Notes under the pieces: model-generated
The model's input: only the letters and a program-made list of their open reading frames with translations
Database searches by the model: none
Told to the model about the DNA's origin: nothing
Shown: in pieces, positions 17,825 to 25,858 of the stretch
How positions within the stretch are numbered: position 1 is the stretch's first letter
How the letters are laid out: the number at the start of each line of letters is the position of its first letter
Made by a program: the position numbers and the translations under genes
Source of the DNA: an uncultured Hyphomicrobiales bacterium
Lineage (GTDB): Bacteria; Pseudomonadota; Alphaproteobacteria; Rhizobiales; Ancalomicrobiaceae
NCBI GenBank assembly: GCA_903930435.1
Contig: CAIYYN010000051.1
Location: forward strand, 1 to 64,000
Length of the DNA: 64,000 nucleotides
Direction of reading: 5' to 3'

Positions 17825-18628
17825 TCAGGGCTTTTCGCCGCGCGCCAGTCGGCCTTCAAAGTCGTCGAGCACCGGCAGAAGATCGGCAACCGAATCGATC
17901 ACGGCGTGTGCGCCAGCGCGCCGCAGGCTCGCGACAGCCGCTGCACGGCGTTCGGCAAACGCGTGTGGCGGCAACGCTTCGACCTCTTCGCGCGACAGAC
18001 CCATGGCGTTGCCCGATACCGCGACACCAACGGTCCAGGTTCCTGCGGCCAGACCTTCGGCAATCCCCGGTGCGGTATCATCCACCTTCACGACACGCTC
18101 GGCTGGATAGACACCGAGATCAAGGAAGGTGCGATACATCATCAGCGGTGTCGGGCGACCGGCTTCGAGATCGCCGGCACACACGAGATTGTCCGGCGCG
18201 TAGCCAGCTGCCGCCGCGACCGGCAACAGGGGCTGCATGATGTCGCGGGTATAGCCGGTCGTTGACCCGATCTTCAGGCCGCGTGCGCGACAGGCGGCAA
18301 CGGTCTCGACCGCACCGGGGATCATGTCGGCGTAATCCGTCACGACACTGGCATTGAGCGGCACAAATACCTCGTAGATGCGATCCGCCTCGATCTTGCC
18401 GGGTAGCGAGCCGTGCGCTGCCTGCCATCGCGCGGCGATGGTCGGTTCTGCGAGCAATGCGGCGATGTGATCCCATTTCGGCAGGCCCATCGGCCCGCGC
18501 GCTTCCGCGATCGTGATACTGACGCCAAATTGCCGAAACACTTCGACAAAAGCGCCCATCGGTGCCCTTGAGCCAAAGTCGATGATGGTGCCTGCCCAGT
18601 CGAATACAACGGCCTTTAGCGCGCTCAT
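17825..18628 (-). CDS. phnX: Phosphonoacetaldehyde hydrolase (phosphonatase) PhnX
   Basis: The 267-aa HAD-superfamily enzyme cleaves the C-P bond of phosphonoacetaldehyde to give acetaldehyde and phosphate. The nucleophile Asp10 lies in VVFDWAGT. Position +2 is Ala instead of the Asp of ordinary HAD phosphatases, the typical PhnX change. The Schiff-base lysine is Lys51 in GPMGLPKWDH, aligned with Lys53 of the Bacillus enzyme. The downstream VDDTAPGIAEGLAAGTWTVG is the HAD motif III/IV region. It is the last gene of a leftward operon, and its ATG overlaps the preceding oxidoreductase's stop. This anchors the operon to 2-aminoethylphosphonate-type catabolism. Confidence 0.93.
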   Translation of the reverse strand: MSALKAVVFDWAGTIIDFGSRAPMGAFVEVFRQFGVSITIAEARGPMGLPKWDHIAALLAEPTIAARWQAAHGSLPGKIEADRIYEVFVPLNASVVTDYADMIPGAVETVAACRARGLKIGSTTGYTRDIMQPLLPVAAAAGYAPDNLVCAGDLEAGRPTPLMMYRTFLDLGVYPAERVVKVDDTAPGIAEGLAAGTWTVGVAVSGNAMGLSREEVEALPPHAFAERRAAAVASLRRAGAHAVIDSVADLLPVLDDFEGRLARGEKP

Positions 18629-19746
18629 GCGATCAACCCTTCCATGACGTCTTCTGCAATGGCGAAAGCCGTCGACGCTCCGGTGCCGCTCGTCACCATC
18701 ACAATCCGAAGGTTATTTGCCGGCTCATCAATGAACATCAGCCTGTCCGCTGCTGATGCATAAATCCCGGTCCAGCGCTCGACCACATGCGCGCCGGGAA
18801 GATCAAGCACCTCGTGCAACTCGTTCAGGATCAGGTCATCCACGTGTTGCGGCGCGAACGGGTCTGGTGTCGGGCCGTAGTGATGGCTGTCGCCCACAAC
18901 AAGCGACCCGTCCGCCGACTGCACGGCGATCAGATGGACACCGTTCGCCAATGCATCGGCTCGTTCAATGGCCAGCCTTGCCTTCAAGTCGGCGGCTTCC
19001 GGCAATAACGCATATCCATTGTAACGGGCCAGCCCCAGATCCGACATGACGGCGGCCCCGAGCTGGAAACCGTCAGCAGGCTTGACCCGCATCATGTGCA
19101 GCTTGCATTTGGTGACGTTGTAGGCGGCAATTCGATCGGGAAACAGCGTCAGGAAATCATCGCCGGGGCACACGACCGCCATGTTTGCGTGAATGCGACC
19201 TGAGCTTGTATCGATATGCGGCAGGTCGATGGCTGTGACCATCGTCGAGCGCAGGAAATCCACGCCATGTGCTGACTGGAGCCAGGCTGCAAGTTTCGGG
19301 ATGGCGTCGCGGCTCTCGACCCGGATTTCATGTGTCGAGTGCAGGGCGCCGAGGATTTGGTCTGCCTTCAGCGCGGGTACGATCCTCTGCGCTTCGGCAG
19401 GCGTCAGCATCTGACAGCCCTCGCCCATCTCGGTCGCCATGAAGGCTTCCAGGACCGGCAGGGCCTCCGGTCGTTGGGCTGCAACGACGAGGCCGCGATG
19501 TTCGACCTGAATGCCCGCTTGCGGCGCAACGTCGGCCCAGATATCGCGCGATCGCATCGCCCGCTGCCAGCACTGGCCGCGCTCCTGGCCGGTCACTGTC
19601 ACGAAGCCGAAATTGCGGATGGAGGCGCCATTGGCCGCGGCATCCCGGTCTATGACGATAACGCTCAAGCCCTTTTTGCGGGCAGCAAGCGCGTGGGCGA
19701 GGCCAACAATTCCAGCGCCAACAATGGCGAGATCATATGATTTCAC
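18625..19746 (-). CDS. FAD-dependent aminophosphonate oxidoreductase, TIGR03364 type
   Basis: The 373-aa protein is a DAO-family flavoenzyme. The dinucleotide motif is at residues 8-15 (IVGAGIVG), ASIRNFGFVTVTGQ follows at about 40-53, and the FAD-binding C-terminus reads VMVTSGTGASTAFAIAEDV. Members of TIGR03364 lie next to phosphonatases, and related enzymes have been shown to deaminate 2-aminoethylphosphonate or its N-methyl derivatives to phosphonoacetaldehyde. That product fits the overlapping phnX gene exactly. The start codon is GTG with little binding-site support. No phnW transaminase is present here, so this oxidase could replace it. The exact amine substrate is not set by sequence. 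Confidence 0.85.
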   Translation of the reverse strand: MKSYDLAIVGAGIVGLAHALAARKKGLSVIVIDRDAAANGASIRNFGFVTVTGQERGQCWQRAMRSRDIWADVAPQAGIQVEHRGLVVAAQRPEALPVLEAFMATEMGEGCQMLTPAEAQRIVPALKADQILGALHSTHEIRVESRDAIPKLAAWLQSAHGVDFLRSTMVTAIDLPHIDTSSGRIHANMAVVCPGDDFLTLFPDRIAAYNVTKCKLHMMRVKPADGFQLGAAVMSDLGLARYNGYALLPEAADLKARLAIERADALANGVHLIAVQSADGSLVVGDSHHYGPTPDPFAPQHVDDLILNELHEVLDLPGAHVVERWTGIYASAADRLMFIDEPANNLRIVMVTSGTGASTAFAIAEDVMEGLIA

Positions 19747-19822
19747 AGTTCAACACCGCATGAGACGTTTGAACGACATTCGTATCGGGCGAATATGACG
19801 GTTCGATGGATGTCTCGCAGCA

Positions 19823-21319
19823 TCAGGCGACACGCAGCCGGCTTTGCTGGGCCAGTTCTGCGGCCAGATCGAGCGCCGTCAGGGCGTTGGTGATCATCTT
19901 GTCGAGCGCGGCGCTGCTTTCCAGGGCATCGCTGATCAGTGGTGCGCTCAGACACAATCGGAGTGCGGCAATGGGTTGCCCGGCCCGCTGACCAAGTGCA
20001 ACCGGCTGACCCAGCCGCACCCGCGCCCGACCTTCACGCGATGCCGCCAGTTCCTGATAGATCGCGGTCATCTCGGGAGCTGTCAGCAGACCGGTGTCGC
20101 GTTTGAGGAGGAAGGGAAAGATCGTCGGGATCGCGTCATATCCGATATCGGTCCCGAGGACCGATCGATCCAGCCGCCGTCCGGGTACAGACTCAAATCG
20201 GGAGTCGGTTTTCAGTCTGGCTTCGACGACGTCGGCAAAGCGCATGGCGACCCAGGCCAGTTTCAGCGGGTGATGATCCAGGAACCGTTCCAGTTCGCTC
20301 AAGGCTGCGTGCCAACGCAGCAACAGTCCGAAGTTGGGGCGCGGCGGCAGGCAGGCGGCGGCGGCCCAGCCGGGAGGCCAGTCACCGGCTCCGCTGTAAT
20401 CGCCGATCTCGGTGGCAATCGGCACTGACTTGCAACGCGTCGCCAGGTCCTTGGGGATCAGCAGGGCACCGCTGAAGATCGGTCCGGCCACAAATTTGGA
20501 ACCGGTGACAGCAACGATGCTGTTCTTTGCGAGATAGGCGCGCACAGTCTCTTGGCTGACGCGCATCTGGCAGGCATCGACCAGAACCGTAAGCTGCTCG
20601 CCGAATTGCTGCTTCAATGCAAAAATAGTTTCGAGTGCTGGTGCTATCAATCCGGTCTTGGACACATCGGTTGCGACAAGAATGCAATGTGCGCCGGAGC
20701 CGATGGCGGCGGCAACCTGCGTCGTCAGCTCTGCGGCGATGCTGGTTTCGGCTCGCAGGTTGCCTTCCGGATCGCGGACCGGCAAGGCCGCCGAACCCAA
20801 AGTCAGCGTCTCCCCGATAGGGTCACCCTTGATGACATCACGACCGCTGACCGGATGCGGCATCGCATGTCGGCCTGATGCGGCAAGCCCGATTCCGCTG
20901 CCGGTTTCGCTTCCCGTCAGCGATACGGTCAAGACGGGGCGCTGATGTAGGCCCTGGAGCAAGGCCGCGATGATCAGATGCAAATCGGTTCCAGACGCGG
21001 CCAGGACGACATCGACGTCGGCTGGATCCAGCCCGAGCGCCTTGCGGAGCCTGTCGCGGACGCCCTCCATTTCGGCGGTGTAAACGGTGTTTGCGTCCCC
21101 GGTTGCGAGGGCAGTTTGAAGACGCTCGAAGGTCTGCGCGGCGGCGTCAAATCCGCGCGCTGAAATGGTCGATGCTGTGGAGGAACTGAAGGCGAGATCG
21201 TCCGGGCTTGGCGAGGGGCCATACCCATACATGTTCACCCGGGTCGATGGATCGAGCAAAAGCCGATCATCCCCGCCGCTGACCAGACATGAGGACAATT
21301 CAGCCTGATCGATGGACAT
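19823..21319 (-). CDS. Class V aminotransferase-like PLP enzyme, unknown reaction
   Basis: The 498-aa protein has fold-type I PLP-enzyme features. VVLAASGTDLHLIIAAL (105-121) gives a phosphate-cup-like segment, Asp248 in VLVDACQMR would contact the pyridine nitrogen, and Lys275 in VAVTGSKFVAGP is the likely Schiff-base lysine. The overall plan (an N-terminal segment, a large domain and a C-terminal small domain) recalls cysteine-desulfurase/kynureninase relatives, but I cannot place it in a named family. It lies 17 bases after the decarboxylase gene and 76 before the oxidoreductase, all leftward. Context suggests a step in aminophosphonate or amino-acid breakdown such as lyase or transaminase chemistry. 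Confidence 0.7.
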   Translation of the reverse strand: MSIDQAELSSCLVSGGDDRLLLDPSTRVNMYGYGPSPSPDDLAFSSSTASTISARGFDAAAQTFERLQTALATGDANTVYTAEMEGVRDRLRKALGLDPADVDVVLAASGTDLHLIIAALLQGLHQRPVLTVSLTGSETGSGIGLAASGRHAMPHPVSGRDVIKGDPIGETLTLGSAALPVRDPEGNLRAETSIAAELTTQVAAAIGSGAHCILVATDVSKTGLIAPALETIFALKQQFGEQLTVLVDACQMRVSQETVRAYLAKNSIVAVTGSKFVAGPIFSGALLIPKDLATRCKSVPIATEIGDYSGAGDWPPGWAAAACLPPRPNFGLLLRWHAALSELERFLDHHPLKLAWVAMRFADVVEARLKTDSRFESVPGRRLDRSVLGTDIGYDAIPTIFPFLLKRDTGLLTAPEMTAIYQELAASREGRARVRLGQPVALGQRAGQPIAALRLCLSAPLISDALESSAALDKMITNALTALDLAAELAQQSRLRVA

Positions 21320-21336
21320 GTGCGCACTCTCTGGGT

Positions 21337-22812
21337 TTAGCCCTGATTATCCAGAGCCTTGCCGAAAAACAGAACCCGCTCGATCAATCGCTCGATATCG
21401 TCAATCGACGTCCTGTGATTGACAATTGCCGCCCGGATGACAGCCTTGCCCTCGATCCGCGTCATCGACGGAGCAACAATGCCATCCAGATGCAGCCGCT
21501 CGACAATTGCAGCGTTGATCGATCCCTCGGTATCATCTGCCCGCGTTCTGTAAGCGAAACAGACGACATTGAGCGCGACCGGCGCCGCGAGTTCCAGACC
21601 TGGTTCGTGCCTGATCCGGTCAGCCAGCCCCTGGGCGAGGGCGCAGTTTGCGGAAATGGACGCACCAAGCGCCCCTAAACCGTATGTCCTCAGGGTAAAC
21701 CAAGTCTTAAGAGCCCTGAAACCCCGCGAAAGATCCGGGCCATCATCGGATGGCCACCAGTCGCCGCCAGCAAGGCCGGTCGCAGCGCGGGCGAGATAGG
21801 CCGCCGGTGCGCCGAAGGTCTGGCGCAACAGCTTTGCGTCTCTCACCAGAATAAATCCGGCGTCATAGGGCACCTGACCCCATTTGTGGAAATCGAACGC
21901 CAGACTGTCGGCTCGTTCCAGTCCCGCAAAGAGGGGCTTCAGATCAGGCGCGAGAACGGCCAATGACCCCAATGCTCCGTCTACGTGAAAGTGGAGATCT
22001 TCATCCGCTGCGATGTCTGCAAGCCCGGCGAGATCATCGATCGCACCAGTATTCACGGTCCCGGCTGAGCCAACGATGAGGAAAGGCGTGAGACCCGTCG
22101 CGCGATCAGCCGTAATTGCCGCTTTCAGGGCCTCAAGGTCGATCTGTCTGGCATGATTGGTCGGGATCATCCGCAACTGATCGGTGCCGATACCGGCCAT
22201 GTCGATGGCGCGCGGGATGCAGCCGTGCGCCTCCGCCGACGTATAGGCAACCAGTCGCGATTGAGACCCCAGACCGGTTCGACGGACCTGATCTCCGACC
22301 GCGCGAACCCGCGCCATCAGGACGGCGACGAAATTGGCCTGGGATGCGCCTGTCAGGAATAGCCCGCCGGACGTCTCAGGAAAGCCGAAGATGTCGCGCA
22401 CCCAGCTGACAATCTGGGCTTCGACGGCAATGGGAATATGGTCGCGCCCGCCGAGGTTGGCATTCAGCCCGCCTGCGAGCATGTCGGCCAACATGCCGAC
22501 CGGCGTTCCGCCACCCTGCACCCAGCCCATGAACCCGGAATGCAGATTGCCGCCTCCATAGGGAAGGACAAGTCCGAGAAAGTCGGCATGGACTTCCGCG
22601 AGATCAGTCGGTTCATCCGGCAAGGGAGCCTTGAAGGCGGCCCGCACTTCGGGCGGCGCTGGCTGCCAGAGGGGCCGCTCCTGAAGGCTGGCGAGATGAT
22701 CGATCATGTCGTCCAGCATCCGGTGCCCCTGCATCCGCAGGGCCTCCCAGTCAGCTGGATCGAGCGACGTGGACTGGGGCATGGGCGCTGGAACCTGATT
22801 TGACGTCGCCAC
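21337..22812 (-). CDS. Group II PLP-dependent decarboxylase
   Basis: The 491-aa protein belongs to the DDC/TDC/GAD family, which removes the alpha-carboxyl group from amino acids. Visible features are the HSGFMGWVQGGGTPVGMLAD segment, HFHVDGALGS with Asp278, and FDFHKWGQ with the Schiff-base Lys310. The best start is GTG at 22812 (CGGAGATTGTT upstream), reading MATSNQVPAP; the open frame runs further upstream but without a site. The usual HVDAAYGG is HVDGALGS here, so the substrate may be unusual. As first gene of the operon it could turn an amino acid such as phosphonoalanine into an amine used by the later enzymes; that substrate is a hypothesis. Confidence 0.85.
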   Translation of the reverse strand: MATSNQVPAPMPQSTSLDPADWEALRMQGHRMLDDMIDHLASLQERPLWQPAPPEVRAAFKAPLPDEPTDLAEVHADFLGLVLPYGGGNLHSGFMGWVQGGGTPVGMLADMLAGGLNANLGGRDHIPIAVEAQIVSWVRDIFGFPETSGGLFLTGASQANFVAVLMARVRAVGDQVRRTGLGSQSRLVAYTSAEAHGCIPRAIDMAGIGTDQLRMIPTNHARQIDLEALKAAITADRATGLTPFLIVGSAGTVNTGAIDDLAGLADIAADEDLHFHVDGALGSLAVLAPDLKPLFAGLERADSLAFDFHKWGQVPYDAGFILVRDAKLLRQTFGAPAAYLARAATGLAGGDWWPSDDGPDLSRGFRALKTWFTLRTYGLGALGASISANCALAQGLADRIRHEPGLELAAPVALNVVCFAYRTRADDTEGSINAAIVERLHLDGIVAPSMTRIEGKAVIRAAIVNHRTSIDDIERLIERVLFFGKALDNQG

Positions 22813-22935
22813 AACAATCTCCGTTCGTGAAAGCAATGAGCGGGGCGAATCAATGCCATGGTAGATCATGTCGACCGTTGCGAAACCAGCGTATAGGATT
22901 GGCGTGTCAACCCATCCCATAATCTGGATCGTCCG
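22813..22935. promoter_or_regulatory. Divergent promoter region of the phosphonate locus
   Basis: These 123 bases separate the leftward decarboxylase operon from the rightward binding-protein gene and must contain both promoters. I see no strong palindrome or consensus boxes. Confidence 0.4.
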
Positions 22936-23886
22936 ATGTCGCGTGTTGTCACTCTTGTTCTGGTCGTTCTTGCGCTTGCGGTCACAGGCTGCCTCGGGCC
23001 GGTTTTTGCCAACGACGTCGTGCGCATTGGCTGGCTGAAGGCACCCAATGACCTGACGCTGGCCAAGGCGCACGGTTCCTTGGAGAAAGCATTGGCAGAA
23101 CAGGGGTTTGACGTCAGCTGGATCGGCCCCTTTGCGGCCGCCTCTCCAGCGCTTGAAGCGCTCAACGCTGACACAATCGATATCACGGCCGGGTCGTCAA
23201 CCTCGTCGATCACTGGACTAGCCGCCCGGATGCCATTTGTGATTTTCGCTTATCAGAAGATGTCGCCGGGCTCGCAGGCCATTCTCGTCAAGCGTGGTTC
23301 GCCGATCCGGTCGATCGCCGATCTCGCGGGCAAGTCGGTCGCGGTCAATCGCGGCGGCACCGGCGAATATCTCCTCGTGCGTGCCCTGACGACCCATCAT
23401 GTCGACCCGGCTACGGTCAAGCGTGTCTATCTGTCGCCCGCCGATAGCGCGTCAGCCTTCGTGACCGATCATGTCGATGCCTGGGCGACCTGGGATCCGT
23501 TTGTCAGCCTCGCGCTCAAGTCATCCGATGCACACGTCCTCGCGGATGGTCGCGAAATCCAGTCGGAGAACGCGGTCGTGCTGATCGCTGCCAAGTCGTT
23601 TGCAGAGAAAAAGCGGGCGGCGCTGGACACAATCTACAAGACACTTGCGGCTGAAAACGCCTGGTCCATCGCAAATCCGGCTGCTGCGGGTAATATTTGG
23701 GCTGAAACAATGGGATTGCCGGCCGATCTGGCTCCATCCCTCGGTGCCAACAACGCCGTCGCAACCCACTCCGTCACGCCCGCTAACGGTGAGGAGATCA
23801 GCGCCATCGCCGACTGGTATGTCGCAGAAGGTATCATCCCCCGGCGACCGGATGTCGCAAATGGTATAGTTGAGCTGAAAAACTGA
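22936..23886 (+). CDS. ABC substrate-binding protein, SsuA/TauA (NMT1) type
   Basis: The 316-aa exported protein resembles aliphatic-sulfonate/taurine/nitrate binding proteins: IGWLKAPNDLTLAKAHGSLE, then IRSIADLAGKSVAVNRGGTGEYLLVRAL, and DHVDAWATWDPF. The N-terminus has a signal sequence whose VTGC could be a lipobox (lipidation at Cys19), although a VFA cleavage site also exists. No permease or ATPase gene accompanies it, so it must share a transporter encoded elsewhere. Divergence from the decarboxylase operon suggests it captures that operon's substrate, perhaps an aminophosphonate, an amino sulfonate or an amine. Specificity cannot be read from the sequence. Confidence 0.82.
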   Translation: MSRVVTLVLVVLALAVTGCLGPVFANDVVRIGWLKAPNDLTLAKAHGSLEKALAEQGFDVSWIGPFAAASPALEALNADTIDITAGSSTSSITGLAARMPFVIFAYQKMSPGSQAILVKRGSPIRSIADLAGKSVAVNRGGTGEYLLVRALTTHHVDPATVKRVYLSPADSASAFVTDHVDAWATWDPFVSLALKSSDAHVLADGREIQSENAVVLIAAKSFAEKKRAALDTIYKTLAAENAWSIANPAAAGNIWAETMGLPADLAPSLGANNAVATHSVTPANGEEISAIADWYVAEGIIPRRPDVANGIVELKN

Positions 23887-23898
23887 CCTTGGCCAGAC

Positions 23899-24507
23899 TC
23901 ACATCGGCGGTACGAGGCCATCCTTGCCCACACTGACGCGGGTCGCATCATAGATGCCGTCTGCGGCCTTGATCGCTCCGCCGAGATTGACGCCCGCGCC
24001 GACAACCAGATCTGTCGCGCTGCCAGGTTCAAAGCGAACGATGGGCGTAGTCGGCGGAACCTGGACGATTTTTGTGCCACCCGGATAGGTCAGGGTTAGC
24101 GTGGTTTCAGTCGCAGCCGACGCCAGCCCGGTGACGGTCGCATTCGTCATCGTGCTGCCCGGTTGAAGGTCGAAATCGCGCGTTCCCTCGCCAGTTCCGC
24201 GCATGGCGGGCGGAAAAATGTGGACTTCGAGGGCTTTCACGCTTCCGTCCGCCTGTGGCATGGCGGCTGTTCCGACAAATGAATTCTGGTCAATGTCGGT
24301 TAATGCCGCCTTCACCACGAGCGTGATGCGGGGTGCCTTGTCGATCCTGACCGAAACAGTGTCTCCGCCGCGTGTGAGGATCACCAGCTTCGTACCGTCA
24401 ATCGCCGTAATGCGCCCGCGAAGAGTTGTTTGCTGGGCGAGTGCCGGAACCGACAAGAAGACCAATGCGATGAAGACGCCAGCCGCGCGCCAAAAGTTTG
24501 CTCTCAT
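23899..24507 (-). CDS. Exported DUF5666-like protein
   Basis: The 202-aa protein has a signal peptide (MRANFWRAAGVFIALVFLSVPALA). Its mature part has beta-rich repeats of the DUF5666 type: TTLRGRITAIDGTKLVILTRGGDTVSVRID and the later TLTYPGGTKIVQVPPTTPIV. Such domains are OB-like modules with no proven function. The ATG at 24507 is preceded by GGAGAATTTGAC, a good site, while the frame continues 23 codons upstream without support. It is convergent with the binding-protein gene (12 bases apart) and downstream of the oxygenase gene on the same strand. A role as periplasmic or surface binding protein is all that can be suggested. Confidence 0.7.
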   Translation of the reverse strand: MRANFWRAAGVFIALVFLSVPALAQQTTLRGRITAIDGTKLVILTRGGDTVSVRIDKAPRITLVVKAALTDIDQNSFVGTAAMPQADGSVKALEVHIFPPAMRGTGEGTRDFDLQPGSTMTNATVTGLASAATETTLTLTYPGGTKIVQVPPTTPIVRFEPGSATDLVVGAGVNLGGAIKAADGIYDATRVSVGKDGLVPPM

Positions 24508-24611
24508 GTCAAATTCTCCGATCGACACGCCCTTGATGAACTTGTTTACGCCCTGCACGCCGATCAGATCGCACAACTTTACGTTACCGCTGCCAATTCG
24601 GGCTGAGTCTA

Positions 24612-25685
24612 TCAGTTTGGACCCTCGATTTCGATCCGTTGTGCCTCGCCTGCGTCGTTGTGCATGAAGCTGAGCAACGCAAATCGCTCGCCCCGCGTGA
24701 CGGCAGAGACCTCGTGCAGGACCTTGGCCGAGAAGATCACCGCCGCCCCGGTCGGGGCCTTGTAACGGTGCGAATTATATTCCGGGAACGTCAGATAGCC
24801 GCCATCATAGTCGTCGGCATTGAGATTGATCGACAGCGCGAACTGGCGGAAGGCGACCTTTGCCGGGTAATCGTCGCGGTGCCGTTTGAAATGCCCGCCC
24901 GTATCGTCATAGGCTGAGATCAGCAGCCGATCCATATGGCTGACGTCTGCCTGAAAGGCGCGTTTGATTTCGAATGTGATGCGTTGAAGGATGATCTGGG
25001 TCAGTTGAATGCTGACTTCGTTGTCTTTTGGCAGGAACAGGTCCTTGCGCTTCTTGATCGAGTGATCGATGCGGACAACCGAATTGCCTTGCGCATCGAC
25101 GCTGACGAATCCGCTGTCGAAGGTGCCGCTGTTGCGATGCCATTGAACAAGTTCGGCGCACAGCGGTCGGTTCAGGACATTGGGCAGGATCAGAACTGGC
25201 GCAGGCAAGACGATGTCGCGCGGTGCTTCGGTCGGCAAGAGCTCCAGCGCACCCAATGCGGAGGCGACAAGTGCCTCGGGTTCGTTCGGCTTGAAGGTCT
25301 GGGCGCAGCGACAGTTGCGGTCGAGCACGATCACCACGGGGACTTCGCTCGAAAACTGAATAGCTTGCAGGAAGGGGCCTGCATTGCCGACGAGTGTCAG
25401 AGGCGTCGGGTTTGCCAGTGAGAATTCAAAGACCTCGCGGACTTCCTGGCCCAGCATGACCACAACATCAGCGTCAAGGTGATGAAATCGCGGCAAGGCA
25501 TCCGAGAACGCAGCGATCAACCCGGTCAGGCCCTCAGCACTCACGTCACGTGCGATCAGCATTACGACAGGTCGGCCCGCCTGCGCTTCAAAGGAATAGA
25601 GCTTTCCCGTTGACGTCACGCCAATGCAGTTTGGTGCGCGGTCTCCCGACAGAAGACTGATCGGTGCATGCGATGACAAATACAT
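24612..25685 (-). CDS. Redoxin-like domain fused to a 2OG-Fe(II) oxygenase
   Basis: The 357-aa protein has two parts. Residues 1-150 look like an AhpC/TSA-type thioredoxin fold (SGDRAPNCIGVTSTGKLYSF, VMLIARDVSAEGL), but the peroxidatic P-x-x-x-T/S-x-x-C motif is absent. Residues about 165-345 form a prolyl-4-hydroxylase-like dioxygenase with the iron ligands His269 and Asp271 in HFKRHRDD, His324 in VLHEVS, and Arg334 for 2-oxoglutarate. It would hydroxylate a peptide, protein or small molecule using O2 and 2-oxoglutarate. The start has AGGA seven bases upstream. The gene faces the TPR/ATP-grasp gene across a 173-base spacer with a shared inverted sequence, suggesting one pathway. Confidence 0.82.
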   Translation of the reverse strand: MYLSSHAPISLLSGDRAPNCIGVTSTGKLYSFEAQAGRPVVMLIARDVSAEGLTGLIAAFSDALPRFHHLDADVVVMLGQEVREVFEFSLANPTPLTLVGNAGPFLQAIQFSSEVPVVIVLDRNCRCAQTFKPNEPEALVASALGALELLPTEAPRDIVLPAPVLILPNVLNRPLCAELVQWHRNSGTFDSGFVSVDAQGNSVVRIDHSIKKRKDLFLPKDNEVSIQLTQIILQRITFEIKRAFQADVSHMDRLLISAYDDTGGHFKRHRDDYPAKVAFRQFALSINLNADDYDGGYLTFPEYNSHRYKAPTGAAVIFSAKVLHEVSAVTRGERFALLSFMHNDAGEAQRIEIEGPN

Positions 25686-25704
25686 GACGCGTTCCTCCCG
25701 AAAA

Positions 25705-25816
25705 CCGAATCACATCGCCTGTTTTACTCCAACAGATCGTCAATTGCGACGTGGGGTCTCCGTAGCTGTCGAAATCATGTCAATTACTGAATATCATATG
25801 TGTCTATGTGATTCGG
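25705..25816. promoter_or_regulatory. Paired inverted 11-bp sites in the divergent promoter region
   Basis: CCGAATCACAT (25705-25715) and its exact complement ATGTGATTCGG (25806-25816) stand 90 bases apart. Each thus presents ATGTGATTCGG upstream of its own gene, about 20 bases before the oxygenase start and 43 before the ATP-grasp start. They look like two copies of one regulator site. Confidence 0.5.
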
Positions 25817-25858
25817 CGCGGCGATGCCTGCCATCGACTGACGGGAAAACCGGGACCC

